Origin: Nereocystis luetkeana
Taxonomy: Eukaryota; Sar; Phaeophyceae; Laminariales; Laminariaceae
NCBI GenBank assembly: GCA_031213475.1
Contig: JARUPZ010000007.1
Span: forward strand, 8,950,458 to 9,014,457
DNA length: 64,000 bases
Reading direction: 5' to 3'
The first letter of the stretch is position 1; each line of letters starts with the position of its first letter. Under the pieces are notes generated by a model. That model made no database searches. It saw nothing but the letters and a program-made list of their open reading frames with translations, and had not been told where the DNA came from. The position numbers and the translations under genes are program-made. Of this stretch, positions 61,498 to 64,000 are shown piece by piece.

Positions 61498-62309
61498 TGT
61501 GCACTATTATTTTAGACTTACTTGTTCTTCTTCCCTTCTTCTGTCTTTGTGGCCTCATTCAGTGCTTTTGCTCTGCTTATTATTCTCATTATTACCGAAA
61601 CGAAACTGCTCGTCGTCACACCCTTTGTCCCACCTGTCATTTTCTCTTTTCGTCATTTCCTCATCCACGTCACTCGCCTACCCCATGCCCCACGCCACGC
61701 CCCCCCCCCCGAAACGAAGAGTCGATCGGCGACGAGGATGATTATATATATATGATGTTTTACACAAAAATCAACACAGAATCTGATATGAAGTACATGT
61801 TGTTATTATATATCATGATGACTGACTGCTGTATGTACGTGTATATGAACATGACGCCGCGTTGTTCATCTTGTTCCTTTTGTTGCTGCTGCTGCTGCTG
61901 CTGGTGTTCGCGAGCTCCCGAGTGTGCACACCTCTCTTCTTCTTCTTCTTCTTCTTCTTCTTCTTCTTCTACTTCTTGCTTCTTTTCTTTCTTTATTTGT
62001 TGTCGTCGTACCAATTTGATAATAAAACTCTATCGTCGTACGCTTTTTAATATTAATCGCTGTGCTCCTGGTAGCTCGGTGAAGCTGCTCAAGCACATAT
62101 ATATATATACATACTGCTGCTGCTGTGCGGTATATATATATATTATGCTGTGTGATCGTGATCATCAACTATATGCTCAGCGACTCAGCCTACTCAGCCT
62201 ACTCAGCGGTAAGTAGTAGCAGTAGTGTCGCGGCATAAAAAAAGACGCGGACGGACTCCTTGATCCACTTGTTCGTTCGATCGCAACGGCAACGAGTATA
62301 CTATTTGTT

Positions 62310-62900
62310 CATATATATTACTATTTTTCTTGCCATCCGACAATGTACAGCATGGCATGATCTTCAACATGGATCACTCATACCTTTCCCGAAAGAAGAA
62401 AACCTCGGAAACAAAAAAAGGAAACCCATGCACCAATTCTATACCTCCTCCCTTATTCTGTGCCAAAACTTTCGGCTTGTCTACTCTCAAGACTTCTGTA
62501 TTATTATTTCTCTTGCCATCCGACAATGTGCAGCATGATCTTCAACATGGATCACTCATAACTTTCCCGAAAAAAGAAAACCTCGGAAACAAAAAAAGGA
62601 AACCCACGCACCAATTCTACACCTCCCTTCCGTGCCAAAACTTTCGGCTTGTCTACTCTTAACCCCTTTAGAACCGCAGTCCCGTTTTGGGGACAAACTA
62701 CTTGTAATTTGACTGGTTTGTCCCCAAAAACGGAACTGCGGTTCTAAAGGGGTTAAGACTTCTATTTGCTACTGTCTTTGCTCATACCCTGGTATTGTTA
62801 TTATTATTTCTCTTGCCATCCGACAGTGTGCAGCATGATCTTCAACATGGATCACTCATAACTTTCCCGAAATTATTATTGTTGTTATGCTTGCCATATG
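62310..62900 (+). repeat. Tandem repeat of about 185 bp (3-4 units)
   Basis: Units start TCTTGCCATCCGACAATGT and contain CTTCAACATGGATCACTCAT, AACCTCGGAAACAAAAAAAG and CTTTCGGCTTGTCTACTCT. The second unit is interrupted by the piggyBac-like MITE at 62663-62752; the last is truncated. Confidence 0.75.
62663..62752. mobile_element. piggyBac-like MITE with intact TTAA duplication
   Basis: 90-bp foldback starting CCCCTTTAGAACCGCAGTCC and ending in the inverse, flanked by TTAA at 62659-62662 and 62753-62756. It interrupts a tandem repeat unit whose unoccupied neighbour reads CTACTCTCAAGACTTC at 62480-62500. Confidence 0.85.
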
Positions 62901-62984
62901 ACCATGTGCAGCATGATCACTCAAAACATTCCAGAAAAAGGAAATCCCCGGAAACAAAGGAAACCTACGTATTGTATATGGAAG

Positions 62985-64000
62985 TTGCCCCCTTTTGCTT
63001 GGTGTTTGGAGTTGAGACTGCGTTGTGGTCCACTGCAGCAAAAAAGGCGGGGAAGTGGTACCGGGGGATCCTTGAAGAAGCCGAACGGTTCGTGGTGAGG
63101 TGGCACGAGGCTGAGGCTGAGCTGAGAGGGCAGCGCCGCACATCCGCCGTGGGTGGTGTCCAAGGGAATCGGGGGGGAGGGGGGGGGGTGTACTCGATAG
63201 GAGAGATGTACTCGATCTCATGCATGGCCGTATAGTCGTATGACCGGGGGGGGGGGGGGTGGGGGCAGGAGAAGTGGCAGAAAACCCGACCAAGGGAATG
63301 TGGAGAGGGGGGGGGACAACTGGAGTAGAACGGAAACTGCGGTGGACGAAACTAGGAAGGAGATGGCAGACCGGGTATCAAGGCACCAGGCCGACTAGGA
63401 AGCAGAACATGACTATTAATAATACTATTAATAGTATTGACGAGGTATTATATTAGTGCCACCAACTGGTGCAGCTGGTTCGAACGTGGTCTTAATTCCC
63501 TTCCCTTCCTTGTCTGTGACTTCTTTTTGTTTTGTTTTTCGTTTCTTGCGCTGTGATTCTCCGCGATTCTCATTTTTTTATTTCATTCTCTTCCTTTTCT
63601 CGATTGATAAGCCTTACGAGTACTGAAGGAGTCGTGTGGCGTGGTGGGTGGATGACGAGCCTGCTCTGCTTGTGTTTCGTATTGTCTGACGCCAAGGGGC
63701 TGGACACAATTGACGAACGCAGGGCGGAGACGGCAGTCAGGATGGCGAGGTACCAGGCGGACTAGCAGGGAGAACCTAGCAGGGAGAACCTGTCTACCTG
63801 GTATACTATTATACTCGTACCACAAACTGCTGCCGCTACCTGTGGAGGGGTGCTTCGTGCTTTGGGTTGCCTGTTATTTTCCCTTGGTTATTTTTCCCAT
63901 GTATAATACGGTATGTATCTCTGCTTCTCTAATGTTACACATTTTGTTTTTTTCATCTTGTTTCGGATCCTCTCCAGCACCTTTTTGTGTGACCACGTAT
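62985..64000 (+). mobile_element. 5'-truncated LINE copy running off the window
   Basis: Encodes FGVETALWSTAAKKAGKWYR and RWHEAEAELRGQRR at 63000-63160, is interrupted by a poly-G tract and a piece of the GCCGTAGTCGTATGACC repeat at 63180-63260, then resumes. It holds the ERRAETAVRMARYQAD ending at 63715-63765. The copy is less decayed than the one at 22.2 kb in this segment but has no reverse transcriptase. Confidence 0.75.

Larger units (their letters stand above)
59838..62309. other. Region upstream of the PKS gene
   Basis: Should contain the PKS promoter; no TATA box or other element could be assigned with confidence. Holds the SINE and LINE fragments described, a CTT run (61938-61975), CTG runs and AT-rich sequence. 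No further gene recognised. Confidence 0.45.

Overview
This is a window of nuclear DNA from a complex eukaryote, most likely a brown alga (Phaeophyceae, stramenopiles). The evidence is a near-complete type III polyketide synthase of the brown-algal phloroglucinol-forming type, GT-AG introns of 0.3 to 5 kb around short exons, many CAG/CTG, GTT and GGT microsatellites, and abundant mobile-element debris. Family identifications rest on recognition from the sequence alone; no database search was run.

Only three host genes could be assembled, by joining exons in matching splice phase. (1) A major facilitator superfamily transporter runs on the minus strand from about 17.4 kb to 3.2 kb in six exons; its first exon, carrying TM1, was not found. 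(2) A membrane-anchored rhodanese-SAM methyltransferase fusion runs on the plus strand from 28673 to 43149 in about nine exons. One of its introns is a probable GC-AG intron, and the reading frame near the last exon is unresolved. (3) A type III polyketide synthase runs on the minus strand from 59837 to 50442 in seven exons. It gives a 414-residue protein with an intact Cys-His-Asn triad. The three genes have no obvious functional link.

Most of the rest is repeats. 0-3 kb: CCAAT-rich and 30-bp tandem repeats. 4.5-5.3 kb: a 76-bp tandem array. 5.5-6.6 kb and 31.2-32.3 kb: a 1.1-kb inverted duplication, one copy in an intron of gene 1 and one in an intron of gene 2. 20.9-24.8 kb: decayed LINE copies (reverse transcriptase pseudogene with a CA-rich 3' end), with further 3' fragments at 61.4 and 63-64 kb. 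27.1, 60.5 and 61.1 kb: a tRNA-derived SINE family, with a diverged relative at 57.1 kb. 30-57 kb: two foldback MITE families, one with TA target duplications and one with TTAA duplications and CCC...GGG ends (piggyBac-like).

The most unusual signal is a short near-palindrome, TACCTGGTA/TACCAGGTA, present about 30 or more times across the window. Aligned MITE copies show it as small insertions (CCTGG, CCAGG, CCATGG) between duplicated TA dinucleotides. That is what excision footprints of an otherwise unseen TA-targeting transposon with CCA...TGG ends would look like.
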